In this document: one piece after another, positions 32,601-41,038 of the stretch | How positions within the stretch are numbered: the stretch's first letter is position 1 | Layout: the number at the start of each line of letters is the position of its first letter | IMG/VR virus record: IMGVR_UViG_3300021376_000060 | Coordinates: 1 to 59,836 of that record | Source of the DNA: a virus | DNA length: 59,836 nt | Reading direction: 5' to 3' (one strand) | The notes under the pieces: generated by a model | What the model saw: only the letters and a program-made list of their open reading frames with translations | What the model was told of the DNA's origin: nothing | The model's database searches: none | Position numbers and translations under genes: made by a program

Positions 32601-35600
32601 TTCCTACAGAAATACTTCCACCAAAATTCCCTTCAGATAAATCAGATAAAGAACCTGTATCCACATTCAAAATAGTCGATGATGCAGAATAAGTAGATGG
32701 AATTATTTGAGTTTGATTGTATGGATTAAACTCAAAAATGTCACTTGGGTTTGTGATGGGACCATATCTATGATTAGGAGAAGCACATCTTGCAGTGAAT
32801 AGATCTATTGGTCTTGAAATATCTCCAGGACCCAGTAATCCTGTTATTTCTTCACCAGCACTAAAAGTTCCCTCCAACATTTCTATTTCAATAAGTTTAG
32901 GAGTGATATATTGATTTACATCTTCTCCATCAAAGAATGCATAGACTCTAGAAAATGGTCTCAGTCTCTTAGCATTAAATTCAATATTTCTAGATCTCAT
33001 AAAAGGAGATACGTCAACACTAACAACTCTATTTCCAATAGATACCTCATTATTGTAGTTTAGAGCTCTTGAGGATGTTCCTGTACGTGTAGCAGTTCCT
33101 GTCTGTGTTGTTGTAATAGTTTCAACAAAACCTCTAGTCGTACTTGATACTGATCGACCAGTCCAATTATTTTGCCAAGCACCCCAAGAAACTGGGTTCC
33201 ATCCTGCCTGAGGATCAAAATTAGATTCATCTAATTGAACATTAATAGTTGTTGTTTGGCCCTCAATACCTTCCACTGTTAAAGGTTGTAATCTTACAGG
33301 ATCTACCCAAATATCAGAAGAAGGATTTAATTCAATAGATCCATTATAAGATGTAACCAAGTATGGGGTAACATTTTCAATTCTAGTTGCAAAAGGTTGA
33401 ATTATTTCTGGGAATTCTACATAGTCTAATGTTATAATACCTTTACCAACATTTCCAGTGCCTATCCCACTTCTTCTAATATTTTCGCCAATAATATTAC
33501 TGTTTGGAGCTTCGGAATCAATAAATGCGAGGTTAGATGTTCTACTCCCAAGAAGAAGATCAATTTCAGTAGTGTATGGAGAAGGTCTTAATTCGCAATT
33601 AATTGTATCAATACTGTTTTTTACAAAACCAGTCTTATTTTGGAAAGACGTTGTGGTAAAATTATCTACAAAAATACCAGATTTAAATCTGTCCAAACCA
33701 GTTGCATCTTTTATTTGTAGATTTTTGGCATTATTTTCAAGTAATGATAGTGAAGTATAAAATTCTAAATTTTTGATTCTTGTTTCGAGACCAGAAATGT
33801 CTTGCATTCTATATCTCTTGTGGTCAATCAAAGAAATCGATGCATTTCTTAAATCGCAAAGGTATGGTGGTAAAGTAATTCTTGCAACTTCTATTCCTTC
33901 AGAAATTTCATCTGGTAATTGTGGATTTTCTGAAGGAGTTCCTTGTTTTACCAAAATAACAGGAACTCTAAAATTACTATCAGATGAATTTGATGTATTA
34001 GTTTGCGATGATAAGTATATTCTGTCTATTCTTCCAAGATAGAATGAATAATTACAAACTATATTTTCATCAGATGCTAAAACATTTAAAGACGAATTCT
34101 GATCATTATCAAAAGATCTTCCATAAAACTCAAAAGGAGATCTAGTTGCTGAGTTTGGATCAAATTGATCAACTATAGGTCTAGTATCAATTATATCTGA
34201 TGTTCTATATGAATCTATGGATTGTAAATCACAATAATCAAACTGATTGTAAGAATCTGCAATTGTAATATCTCCAGAATCAGACGTTGGAATATATGCA
34301 GATTCAAAATATATTTTTAACTTTTTGCTAGGTGCCGATACATTTTGTTTTTTGATCAATCTCGAATAATCTAAAATAGTGCTTCTTTGTCCATTATCTA
34401 CAGTGTAATTATTTTTAATATCATTAGAACCGGCAGTAATCGTATTAATTATTGCAGTGACTCCAGATTCTTTAAATGTTACACTTTCGCCTTCATTAAA
34501 GGAAAGACCATTTACACTAACATAATTGACGGAAAGTGATGTTGGTTTTTCTAAACAAACTGCAACATTTCCACTTTGAGATCCAACTATTTCTTCTCCT
34601 ATAATTATTTCGGATGTAGTTGCTGATGTTGATGAAATATTTTGTAAGATGGCGTTTGGTGGTGTAGGATCCTGTATACCTGATGATTCAAATACTGCAA
34701 ATATTTTTGTCACTTCAGAAACATTTAAGCACAATTCATCATCTTGTACTCTAGTTCCGTAAGGATAATTTCCAAACACCAATCCATCATTACTGGTTGT
34801 ATTTCCTACACCAGTATTGGTGCCAGAATAACTATAAATCGACTTATTGATAATAGTTGAGTTAACTCTATTTTTATTCTTTACTCTTGCTTTGATATTT
34901 ATTTTTTGTAGGGTTGCAATTAACCTTGCAGTTCCATTAGACTGAAGACCGTTAATTGTAAGTTCTCTTCCTCCAGAAGTAAATACAAATTGATCAGAAC
35001 TTAATGGCTCAGTGCTACCATCATTTCTAATGAGAACATATCTTTCTTCATCAAATGGTAAAAATACTTCGTTAGATAAGATTTCTGTTGGAGATACTGT
35101 CAGTGAATTTGAAGAAATGGTAACATCAAACTGCTTTCTAATAACAAGTTGAGAGTCTAAAAGATCTACCGAAGAAATATACTTTTTTCCCAATGGAGTA
35201 TATAAAGTATTATCACTGGAATTTAAAAATCTTGATTTTAAAATATTAAAATCTGATGGGTTGATACTTGTGGTTGGTAATGCACCTTCACAAATTCCTG
35301 TTACTGTTGTAACTCCTGAAATAGTAATACTTTTCTCTGATACAGAAATAATTTTAGCAAAAACAGACGTTGTTAATCCAACATTAGAGAAGGAAACCAA
35401 ATTTCCAGCAGTTGCAACCCCAACAAAAGTAAAATCTGAAGAAGTTACTGTGGAAATTCCAGATGAAACAGGTGTAATATTAACAAGACCAACATTTACT
35501 GATGAATACTGTCTTGTGTCTGCGGTAAATGTTGATGCAGATCCGACAATTCCATACAAAGATTTTACATCTCCAGTTCCATAAGATGTAATTGCAGTTG

Positions 35601-37209
35601 CAACTCTATTATTTTCTATTCCATCAAATACAAATTTTTCACCTTTTGCAAAAGTTCCTTTTGTATTATATGCAGTAATGATTCCTGAGTTATTAACATC
35701 GTATCTCAAAAATCCTTTTGCACCACTTGCTTTTCCTTTAATAAAAGTTGGAGTGGTAAGTGTGATTGGTTCATTCAGAGAAATTTCGGTATAAGTTTGA
35801 ATATCATATAGTGAAATTTCCCACTGATTTGTGTTTGGAAGAATTGAGTCGTAAGAACCAGACTCTAAAGCAAAGTCATATACTCTAGCAACTCCAATTT
35901 CTTTCCCTGTTGATGAAAATTGACTAGAACCAACTCTAGAATCTCTTAAACTAACAACATAAGTAGAAATTCCAACAGATGGAGAACCATACACTCTATT
36001 GAGAGAGTATGTTGCACCGGTAGAATATATAATGCTTTGATTATTGAGAGTTTTTGTGGTTCTTGGCTTCTCAAAGTCAGCTATTGTTGAAGATAATAGT
36101 TCTACTTCATATCCCTTAACGTATGCTTTTCCTGGAGAAATCTTATATGACCCAAGATCATCGGAAGGAACACTTCCTTGAGGTGTTAATTGATTTTCTT
36201 CAAAAATTCCATTATTACCTTTCTTATTATTAAGAGAGTTTTTAATTTCTACTTTTAATGGTTTTATATAATAATCTCCAGATTCATCATATGTTCTTCT
36301 GGCAAATTCATCAGATAATTCACTATATTGAGTATTTGTATTTTGTCTTGATATTCTTCCGTCTTGAACCCTTATCAGTTCTACAAAATTATCTGCGCTA
36401 TTATCTGTTAATAATATTTTATCCAAAATTGCTGTAATTTTAAGTCTATCCGCCCCAGGTGCAGCATAATTTGAAAATCCTTTAGCATTATCTACTAAAG
36501 ATTCGTCAATATCAGAGTTTACAATTTCTTCATAAATTCTAAGACCCACTTTATAAGTGGGCCAACTATAATTATAATCAAGTATTAATGTTTGAGAAGC
36601 TACACTAACAAATGTTCCCCTTAAGAAATACACTCCCTCAGACAGAATCACCATAGATCCTGAAATAGAAGATTCTGTGTTTATTGTAGTCGCAAATGCT
36701 TGATTTGCTTGTATTGGAGTTATTTCTGTAAATCCTGGAGATACAGTTTCCTCAACTATCAAATTTTCAGCATCACTAAAAGAACTATTGCCAGTTTCAC
36801 TAGTATTCAAATAATTTAAATATAAAATAGTATTTGTATTATTATTATTCGAATCGGTTTGTTTTAGTATATAAATTACCTTTGCCTTAACTCCAGAATC
36901 TTGGCCTATTACAACTTTATTGAGAAGATTATCAATATACCCATCTACATTCACATTATTAAATGTATTTTCTAAAACAACCGCAGGAACTTGCCTGAGA
37001 TAATTAACTCCTCCAGGAATTACAACAGATCCTTCTCGGAAAATATGATTACCAAACTGTTCAATTTGATTTTGAAGAGTTGATTGTAGTCCCGTTAATT
37101 CACGAGCCTGAACAGGATATCCTGGTTTAAATAAAACCTTGTAATAATTTTTTGCTGGATCAAAATCGTCAAAGTATGGAGAGACGTTGAGGTTAGTTTC
37201 CTGTGGCAT
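29653..37209 (-). CDS. Giant DUF4815 tail/baseplate fibre protein
   Basis: 2518 residues. The N-terminus (LNVSPYFDDFDPAKNYYKVL, then FKPGYPVQARELTGLQSTLQ and NQIEQFGNHIFREGSVVIPG) is the DUF4815 domain of phage tail fibre-like proteins. Long beta-rich regions follow. A proline-rich hinge (PPPPPAPPPQAPPPG, about residue 1655) precedes a conserved domain beginning YADPLAQTFKIG and containing KVIVYPEDINISEDASI and EHAIVIISNSNEYNVWISRL. A GIGYTP/GTGYS module and a 'LIDSEIISYTG...GITRG' module lie near residues 1940-2170. It sits between gp8 and gp13, where T4 has its gp9-12 and fibritin genes, so a baseplate-fibre role is likely. Confidence 0.9.
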   Translation of the reverse strand: MPQETNLNVSPYFDDFDPAKNYYKVLFKPGYPVQARELTGLQSTLQNQIEQFGNHIFREGSVVIPGGVNYLRQVPAVVLENTFNNVNVDGYIDNLLNKVVIGQDSGVKAKVIYILKQTDSNNNNTNTILYLNYLNTSETGNSSFSDAENLIVEETVSPGFTEITPIQANQAFATTINTESSISGSMVILSEGVYFLRGTFVSVASQTLILDYNYSWPTYKVGLRIYEEIVNSDIDESLVDNAKGFSNYAAPGADRLKITAILDKILLTDNSADNFVELIRVQDGRISRQNTNTQYSELSDEFARRTYDESGDYYIKPLKVEIKNSLNNKKGNNGIFEENQLTPQGSVPSDDLGSYKISPGKAYVKGYEVELLSSTIADFEKPRTTKTLNNQSIIYSTGATYSLNRVYGSPSVGISTYVVSLRDSRVGSSQFSSTGKEIGVARVYDFALESGSYDSILPNTNQWEISLYDIQTYTEISLNEPITLTTPTFIKGKASGAKGFLRYDVNNSGIITAYNTKGTFAKGEKFVFDGIENNRVATAITSYGTGDVKSLYGIVGSASTFTADTRQYSSVNVGLVNITPVSSGISTVTSSDFTFVGVATAGNLVSFSNVGLTTSVFAKIISVSEKSITISGVTTVTGICEGALPTTSINPSDFNILKSRFLNSSDNTLYTPLGKKYISSVDLLDSQLVIRKQFDVTISSNSLTVSPTEILSNEVFLPFDEERYVLIRNDGSTEPLSSDQFVFTSGGRELTINGLQSNGTARLIATLQKINIKARVKNKNRVNSTIINKSIYSYSGTNTGVGNTTSNDGLVFGNYPYGTRVQDDELCLNVSEVTKIFAVFESSGIQDPTPPNAILQNISSTSATTSEIIIGEEIVGSQSGNVAVCLEKPTSLSVNYVSVNGLSFNEGESVTFKESGVTAIINTITAGSNDIKNNYTVDNGQRSTILDYSRLIKKQNVSAPSKKLKIYFESAYIPTSDSGDITIADSYNQFDYCDLQSIDSYRTSDIIDTRPIVDQFDPNSATRSPFEFYGRSFDNDQNSSLNVLASDENIVCNYSFYLGRIDRIYLSSQTNTSNSSDSNFRVPVILVKQGTPSENPQLPDEISEGIEVARITLPPYLCDLRNASISLIDHKRYRMQDISGLETRIKNLEFYTSLSLLENNAKNLQIKDATGLDRFKSGIFVDNFTTTSFQNKTGFVKNSIDTINCELRPSPYTTEIDLLLGSRTSNLAFIDSEAPNSNIIGENIRRSGIGTGNVGKGIITLDYVEFPEIIQPFATRIENVTPYLVTSYNGSIELNPSSDIWVDPVRLQPLTVEGIEGQTTTINVQLDESNFDPQAGWNPVSWGAWQNNWTGRSVSSTTRGFVETITTTQTGTATRTGTSSRALNYNNEVSIGNRVVSVDVSPFMRSRNIEFNAKRLRPFSRVYAFFDGEDVNQYITPKLIEIEMLEGTFSAGEEITGLLGPGDISRPIDLFTARCASPNHRYGPITNPSDIFEFNPYNQTQIIPSTYSASSTILNVDTGSLSDLSEGNFGGSISVGMILNGKSSAARAVVRNIRLITDVTGVVIGSFFVPDPNVTTNISFTTGTKTLRLTSDSSNSPIPGELVSLAETNFFADGLITQNQETILSIRNTEIQNATISASRPITQTTTQTIDRTPPPPPAPPPQAPPPGWPNNWVSPAASNPPVTFDWIAPWVLGYADPLAQTFKIGNDSDSIGRYVTSIDLYFQSKDEVLPIEIQLRSVSLGTPTSEIYPFSKVIVYPEDINISEDASIPTKIYFQAPVYLPGNKEHAIVIISNSNEYNVWISRLGEVDITTASGPESAQRFVSSQTLLGSLFKSQNASTWTPSQYEDLKFNLYSAAFTEQGSVTFFNPELNQNNKQIAVLPKDSIQIASRKIRVGLGTTLTDSNLIIGNQISQFGSNATGTYVGAAGSATGTLQIINAGIGYTPSSGSLTYNDVSLNSVTGNGRDAKANITIQNGVAIAATVSVGGTGYSVGDVLTVSSIGINSLGRNLRLSLVGIAGTNELILDNVQGDFVVGLGNTLNYSSFTGAGITAVNGGGVFVSSTPIVESDGLHIKVNHRNHGMHSLTNTVVISNVVSDVEPAKLSLEYPQSSTDSISISSGFSTAFSTFENVGVGTTNPGYVLIDSEIISYTGVVGNSLTGITRGVDSTIVLTHPINSFVYKYELGGVSLRRINTTHQLQDATVSNPIGLDYYHVKVGMSTNGIDRTIGTSIPKLYLNSTKSIGGSNINATQNIAFEVARPIVQTVVHPETQLNAEIRTTSGTSISGSEISFENQEFTPLSLDDDNYFSTPRIVASRINETTKLTDNFDNKSMEMRLNLRTSDFRLSPVIDLERVGMILVSNRVNNVITDYATDSRVSTLKDDPSSFIYATKNIQLEIPATSIRVIVSAYINPYADLRALYSITTNPSEDPIYYPFPGYSNRIESGQVIDPANNDGTSDTFVTKNDTLGFDSNEIAFKDYEFTVDNLESFRYFSIKLIGTSTNQSYPPRLRDLRVIAVA

Positions 37210-37215
37210 AATTCT

Positions 37216-38769
37216 TTAGAATTGCAAAATGACTTTGATATCTTCTTTTTGATTTGTTGATCTAGTTATCGAAGGTCTGTTATCAACATAAATGATATTT
37301 CCAGAGTATTTCTTAACTTCTGGATTAGATACACCCGACGAGAATGATTGACCCAAATAGTATGTTCTATTATTTATTACGGTAGATATACCTGTGAAGT
37401 TTGTATCAATAGTAAGAGAATTGGCTGTTCCGACAATCGTAGTTGTTCCACCAGTTCCTACTGTAGATGTAAATCTATTCAGATTAAATCCATAAGTTGG
37501 TGTTGTATTTGCAGTTCCATCTGTATTGAAACCTGCAAGTGATCTATCTTGCCAGTATTTCAAGACACCAGTATTTTGATCATAAGAAATTACTCTTCCA
37601 ACTGCAGTAGATCCGACCCCGACAGTTTGGATAATTCTACTATCTGCGGGGAAAGAAGCACTACTATATCCAATACCAGTTAACTTTATTGCACCTACTG
37701 CACTTGCTTTATCTAAAGTCAGAACTGAAGTCGAGTCATATGCTTCTGGATTTTCCACAAGACCCACTCTAGCAATCTGATTTCCTGTAATAAAATCGGG
37801 GTTTTCTAAATCATTTTCAATTCTAGAATAAACAATCACATTATATGCACCCAGTTCTCTATAAATGTCTGCTCCATGACCTCCTTGGGGTGGGATGATG
37901 ACATTAAAGACTGGAGATGTGGATCCGGTAGGTACATTACCTGCAGCAATATCTACAGTACCATAAGTATATCCTGATCCACCTTTAGAAATTACAACTG
38001 ACTCTACCTTTGAATCGTTGTTAACGGTAATAGTACACTCGGCTCCACTGCCATCACCTTTAATAGGAACTCTGGTATAAGTTCTATTAGCAGTTCCAAG
38101 ACCTACTCCACGATTTGTGATGGTGACAATTTTTAATTGACCACTCGTTGATGCGTTGTTTCTAACAGAAGCATTCTCAGTGCTTGTCTCCCAGCTCTTA
38201 GGAACAGGAATAAAGTTAATAGAATCAAATTTGATAATATCACTTGGTTTGATGGTGTAGAGATACTTCCAAAGATATCCATCACCACTTGTTCCTGCAG
38301 ATCTTGGTTCTAAATCTACAAATGTTGGTTCATCAAGTGAGGGTCTTCCTTCTGGATTTTCTGGAGAAGTGCCATTCTGCAAACAAATATAAACTCTATA
38401 ATCACTGTTTACAATATAATAGTTTGCTGAGTATAAACTTGTTGATCCAGAAGGCTTAGAAGTATTGGTTCTACTAATATCATGACGATACATATCATAA
38501 GTTGTTCCTGACTGCCAGGTGACTTTACGGACAACTTGCTTTACATCATCTTCTCCAATCTTCTTGAGAGCAATCATCGTATCCCAATAATCATTCTCCT
38601 GATCAAAGTTATCCTTTGGTGCTGGAGGAGTTACATCCCAAGTAGATGAATAATCAGTCGCATTAGGAAGACCTACAAAAGCATAATAAGAATTTGAAGA
38701 AGAGATTGCTGCAGAAACAAAACTCTTAGCATTCAGTATTCTTAATTGATCAGTTATAATTGCGGACAT
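37216..38769 (-). CDS. gp8: Baseplate wedge protein gp8
   Basis: 517 residues (T4 gp8 is 334). It forms part of the baseplate wedge with gp6, gp7 and gp25. T4-like ends are clear: N-terminal ILNAKSFVSAAISSSNSYYA, GDGYLWKYLYTIKPSDIIKF, and C-terminal IIYVDNRPSITRSTNQKEDI matching T4 'IYMENRPPIIMAMDQTEEI'. The extra 180 residues lie in the middle and include a GGSGYTYGTVDI module. A late motif lies 18 bases upstream. Confidence 0.95.
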   Translation of the reverse strand: MSAIITDQLRILNAKSFVSAAISSSNSYYAFVGLPNATDYSSTWDVTPPAPKDNFDQENDYWDTMIALKKIGEDDVKQVVRKVTWQSGTTYDMYRHDISRTNTSKPSGSTSLYSANYYIVNSDYRVYICLQNGTSPENPEGRPSLDEPTFVDLEPRSAGTSGDGYLWKYLYTIKPSDIIKFDSINFIPVPKSWETSTENASVRNNASTSGQLKIVTITNRGVGLGTANRTYTRVPIKGDGSGAECTITVNNDSKVESVVISKGGSGYTYGTVDIAAGNVPTGSTSPVFNVIIPPQGGHGADIYRELGAYNVIVYSRIENDLENPDFITGNQIARVGLVENPEAYDSTSVLTLDKASAVGAIKLTGIGYSSASFPADSRIIQTVGVGSTAVGRVISYDQNTGVLKYWQDRSLAGFNTDGTANTTPTYGFNLNRFTSTVGTGGTTTIVGTANSLTIDTNFTGISTVINNRTYYLGQSFSSGVSNPEVKKYSGNIIYVDNRPSITRSTNQKEDIKVILQF

Positions 38770-38786
38770 TTTATGAGTTTTTTATC

Positions 38787-38794
38787 TATTTATG
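38787..38794 (-). promoter_or_regulatory. Late-type promoter motif before gp8
   Basis: CATAAATA on the minus strand, 18 bases before the gp8 ATG, in the 41-bp gap after the 732-residue gene. Confidence 0.55.
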
Positions 38795-38810
38795 ATTAGA
38801 TTAGATTGAT

Positions 38811-41009
38811 TTACGTAACGATATTAAGGGTTCCAACCATACCTGAGTGGTGGGTGCATTGATAAACTAAAGTATTTGGAGCATCAAAAGGAACTGTAAA
38901 TATTTGCGTTCCAGTTTGAGATCCACTCAAGAATGAAGTAGTATAACCAGATCCTCCACTGCTTGTGCGAATCGCAAATGGATGAGATCCACCTGTAGAA
39001 TTTTCAAAAATATAAGTAAATCCTCTATGTAAGTAAAGAGTTGGATTATCGGTGCTATTCAATACTCCAGGGCCAGCGAGTCTATATGCAGAAGATCCAC
39101 TTGCAGTAATATAATATTTGATAGCAAATCCAACATCTGATCCATCACCAGTTGTAGTAGTGGATCTGAAAGATGTCGCAGTAACAATACCAGAAACACT
39201 TAATTGATTTGTAAATAATGTTGGTCCAGTAACTGTAGTGATACCAGCAAAAGTAGAAACACCAGTAACATTCAGATTATTAAGTTCAGTATGTTCAATT
39301 ACATCTAAAGTTTCAAGAGAAGTATTTCCTATTACTGTAAGAGCACTTGTTGGATTTGTGGTTCCAATACCAAGATTTCCAGAACTATTAAATCTTGCAT
39401 ACTCTAGAGTTTCTGTTTTATCTGTAAAAATGATATCTTCAGAACCAATAGTAATATTTGAACCTGTTGCGGTTCCATTAAAATCTGTGACAATTTTTAA
39501 GTCACCATTTGAAGTAAAGATTCTTGCAATCCCTCCAATACCAGAAGTTCCTCCAAAATTATCGTAAATGAATCCTAGATGATCCTCACCACTTCCATCA
39601 ATATTTTGACCTAAAGTAAAAGTAGCAGGACCACTTAAACCAGGAGCAGAAGATGCAATAGAAATAGTAGGAAGAGTAAATGTTTGTGGGAACGGAGAGT
39701 TTAATAAAATTGTATCAGAATTAAGTATAAATGTTCCAACATCAGTTTGGAAAAATCCCCCCGGAGTATTGATTGCAATATTAGGAGCATCAACATTTAA
39801 AAGAGGTGTAGAAATATCTACAATTGATGTACCAATTCCAACTGAGGTAAATGTATTACCGTCATTACAATCAAAATTTACTGTTCCTAAAACATCTAGT
39901 TGTGATATTGGATTTGTGGTTCCGATACCCACCAAACCAGCAGAAGTTGTGGTGATTACAGTTCCACCAGTTCCAACATTGAGTGTGCCCAAGGTTGTTA
40001 CACCAGAAAAGTTTAAATTATTAGAAATTCCTATCGTTATTGCTTTTGATAACGTGGTTCCAATACCAACAGAAGATACTGCTTTAGTAGTTATTGCAAT
40101 TCCAGGACCAGCAACAAATTCAATTGGTTCTTCACCATCTGCCTTTAATGTATCTTGACCATAAACATACCAAGGATTAAAAGTGCTTCCAAGATCAATA
40201 AATGCAACTCCACCAGTTTCATCTTCAACATTAAAACCAGCAGCATTATTAAATCTTAATTCAGTGACATTAGAAACAGATAAATTAGTTGCACCAAATC
40301 TACCTGCAACTTCTTTAACTGTTAGTGAAGATCCTCCACCACTAGATGCTGTTACAGTTACAATACCAGCAGAGATAGCAGATACTGTTAAGTTATCTCC
40401 AAAGTCTATGGTCCCTGCGGTTCCAACAGTTGTTCCACTGTCTTTAACTACAATACCAGATCCAGAACCAACAACACCAATAAGCGCAGAACCATCAAGA
40501 GCAGGCAATACTCCTGTAAGTTGTCCTGCAGGAATACCTGTGAGACCTATACCAGATCCAGAGAATGAAGATGCTGTGACTATACCAGTAAAAGTTCCGT
40601 CACCAGTTACCGTAAGTTTTGATGTTGGATTTGTGGTTCCGATGCCGACATTAGAAAGTGTGTGAATACCAGCAGCAGTGGTTACAAATTGAGATGAAGT
40701 TCCCCCCGAAGCAGTGACAGTAACAACACCAGCAGAAATTGCAGATACTGATAGGTTTGCACCAAAATCAATGGTTCCTGCAGTTCCTACTGTAGATCCA
40801 GAATCTTTAATTACTATTCTAGATGAATTTGCATAAGTAGCAATACCAGCAGTTACTGCATATCCTATTGCATTTGTAATATTAGTTCCATCTCCGATGG
40901 CCGTATAAATTTCACTAAAGTTGGCATTAATTTTAATAGCACCTATTAATAGTGCATCACCATCTCCTGCATCTGGGGAAGAACCAGTATTTATTCCTTG
41001 TCTTGCCAT
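38811..41009 (-). CDS. Fibre-like protein with C-terminal cupredoxin domain
   Basis: 732 residues. The N-terminus (GINTGSSPDAGDGDALLIGA, IKINANFSEIYTAIGDGTNI) is a common attachment domain of cyanophage fibre proteins. The middle is made of 'VGIGTTNPTSKLTVTGDGTF' and 'IVVKDSGTTVGTAGTIDFGD' repeats. The last 110 residues (about 622-732) look like a cupredoxin: His676 in GSHPFAI, then Cys718, His721 and Met724 in YQCTHHSGMVGTL. The C-x2-H-x2-M spacing is that of amicyanin-type copper sites, so all four type-1 ligands seem present. It lies between the gp7-like gene and gp8. Copper binding and a redox or adhesion role are inferred. Confidence 0.88.
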   Translation of the reverse strand: MARQGINTGSSPDAGDGDALLIGAIKINANFSEIYTAIGDGTNITNAIGYAVTAGIATYANSSRIVIKDSGSTVGTAGTIDFGANLSVSAISAGVVTVTASGGTSSQFVTTAAGIHTLSNVGIGTTNPTSKLTVTGDGTFTGIVTASSFSGSGIGLTGIPAGQLTGVLPALDGSALIGVVGSGSGIVVKDSGTTVGTAGTIDFGDNLTVSAISAGIVTVTASSGGGSSLTVKEVAGRFGATNLSVSNVTELRFNNAAGFNVEDETGGVAFIDLGSTFNPWYVYGQDTLKADGEEPIEFVAGPGIAITTKAVSSVGIGTTLSKAITIGISNNLNFSGVTTLGTLNVGTGGTVITTTSAGLVGIGTTNPISQLDVLGTVNFDCNDGNTFTSVGIGTSIVDISTPLLNVDAPNIAINTPGGFFQTDVGTFILNSDTILLNSPFPQTFTLPTISIASSAPGLSGPATFTLGQNIDGSGEDHLGFIYDNFGGTSGIGGIARIFTSNGDLKIVTDFNGTATGSNITIGSEDIIFTDKTETLEYARFNSSGNLGIGTTNPTSALTVIGNTSLETLDVIEHTELNNLNVTGVSTFAGITTVTGPTLFTNQLSVSGIVTATSFRSTTTTGDGSDVGFAIKYYITASGSSAYRLAGPGVLNSTDNPTLYLHRGFTYIFENSTGGSHPFAIRTSSGGSGYTTSFLSGSQTGTQIFTVPFDAPNTLVYQCTHHSGMVGTLNIVT

Positions 41010-41030
41010 CGATAGTTATACCTTTATGAA

Positions 41031-41038
41031 TATTTATT
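41031..41038 (-). promoter_or_regulatory. Late-type promoter motif before the 732-residue fibre gene
   Basis: AATAAATA on the minus strand, 22 bases before the ATG at 41009, overlapping the stop of the 4028-residue gene. Confidence 0.5.

Noticed and set aside
39238-40665. Plus-strand ORFs of 109, 129 and 160 residues, Val/Pro/Thr-rich
   Set aside because: They mirror the repetitive Gly/Thr codons of the 732-residue fibre gene on the other strand. The low-complexity composition follows from that repeat.
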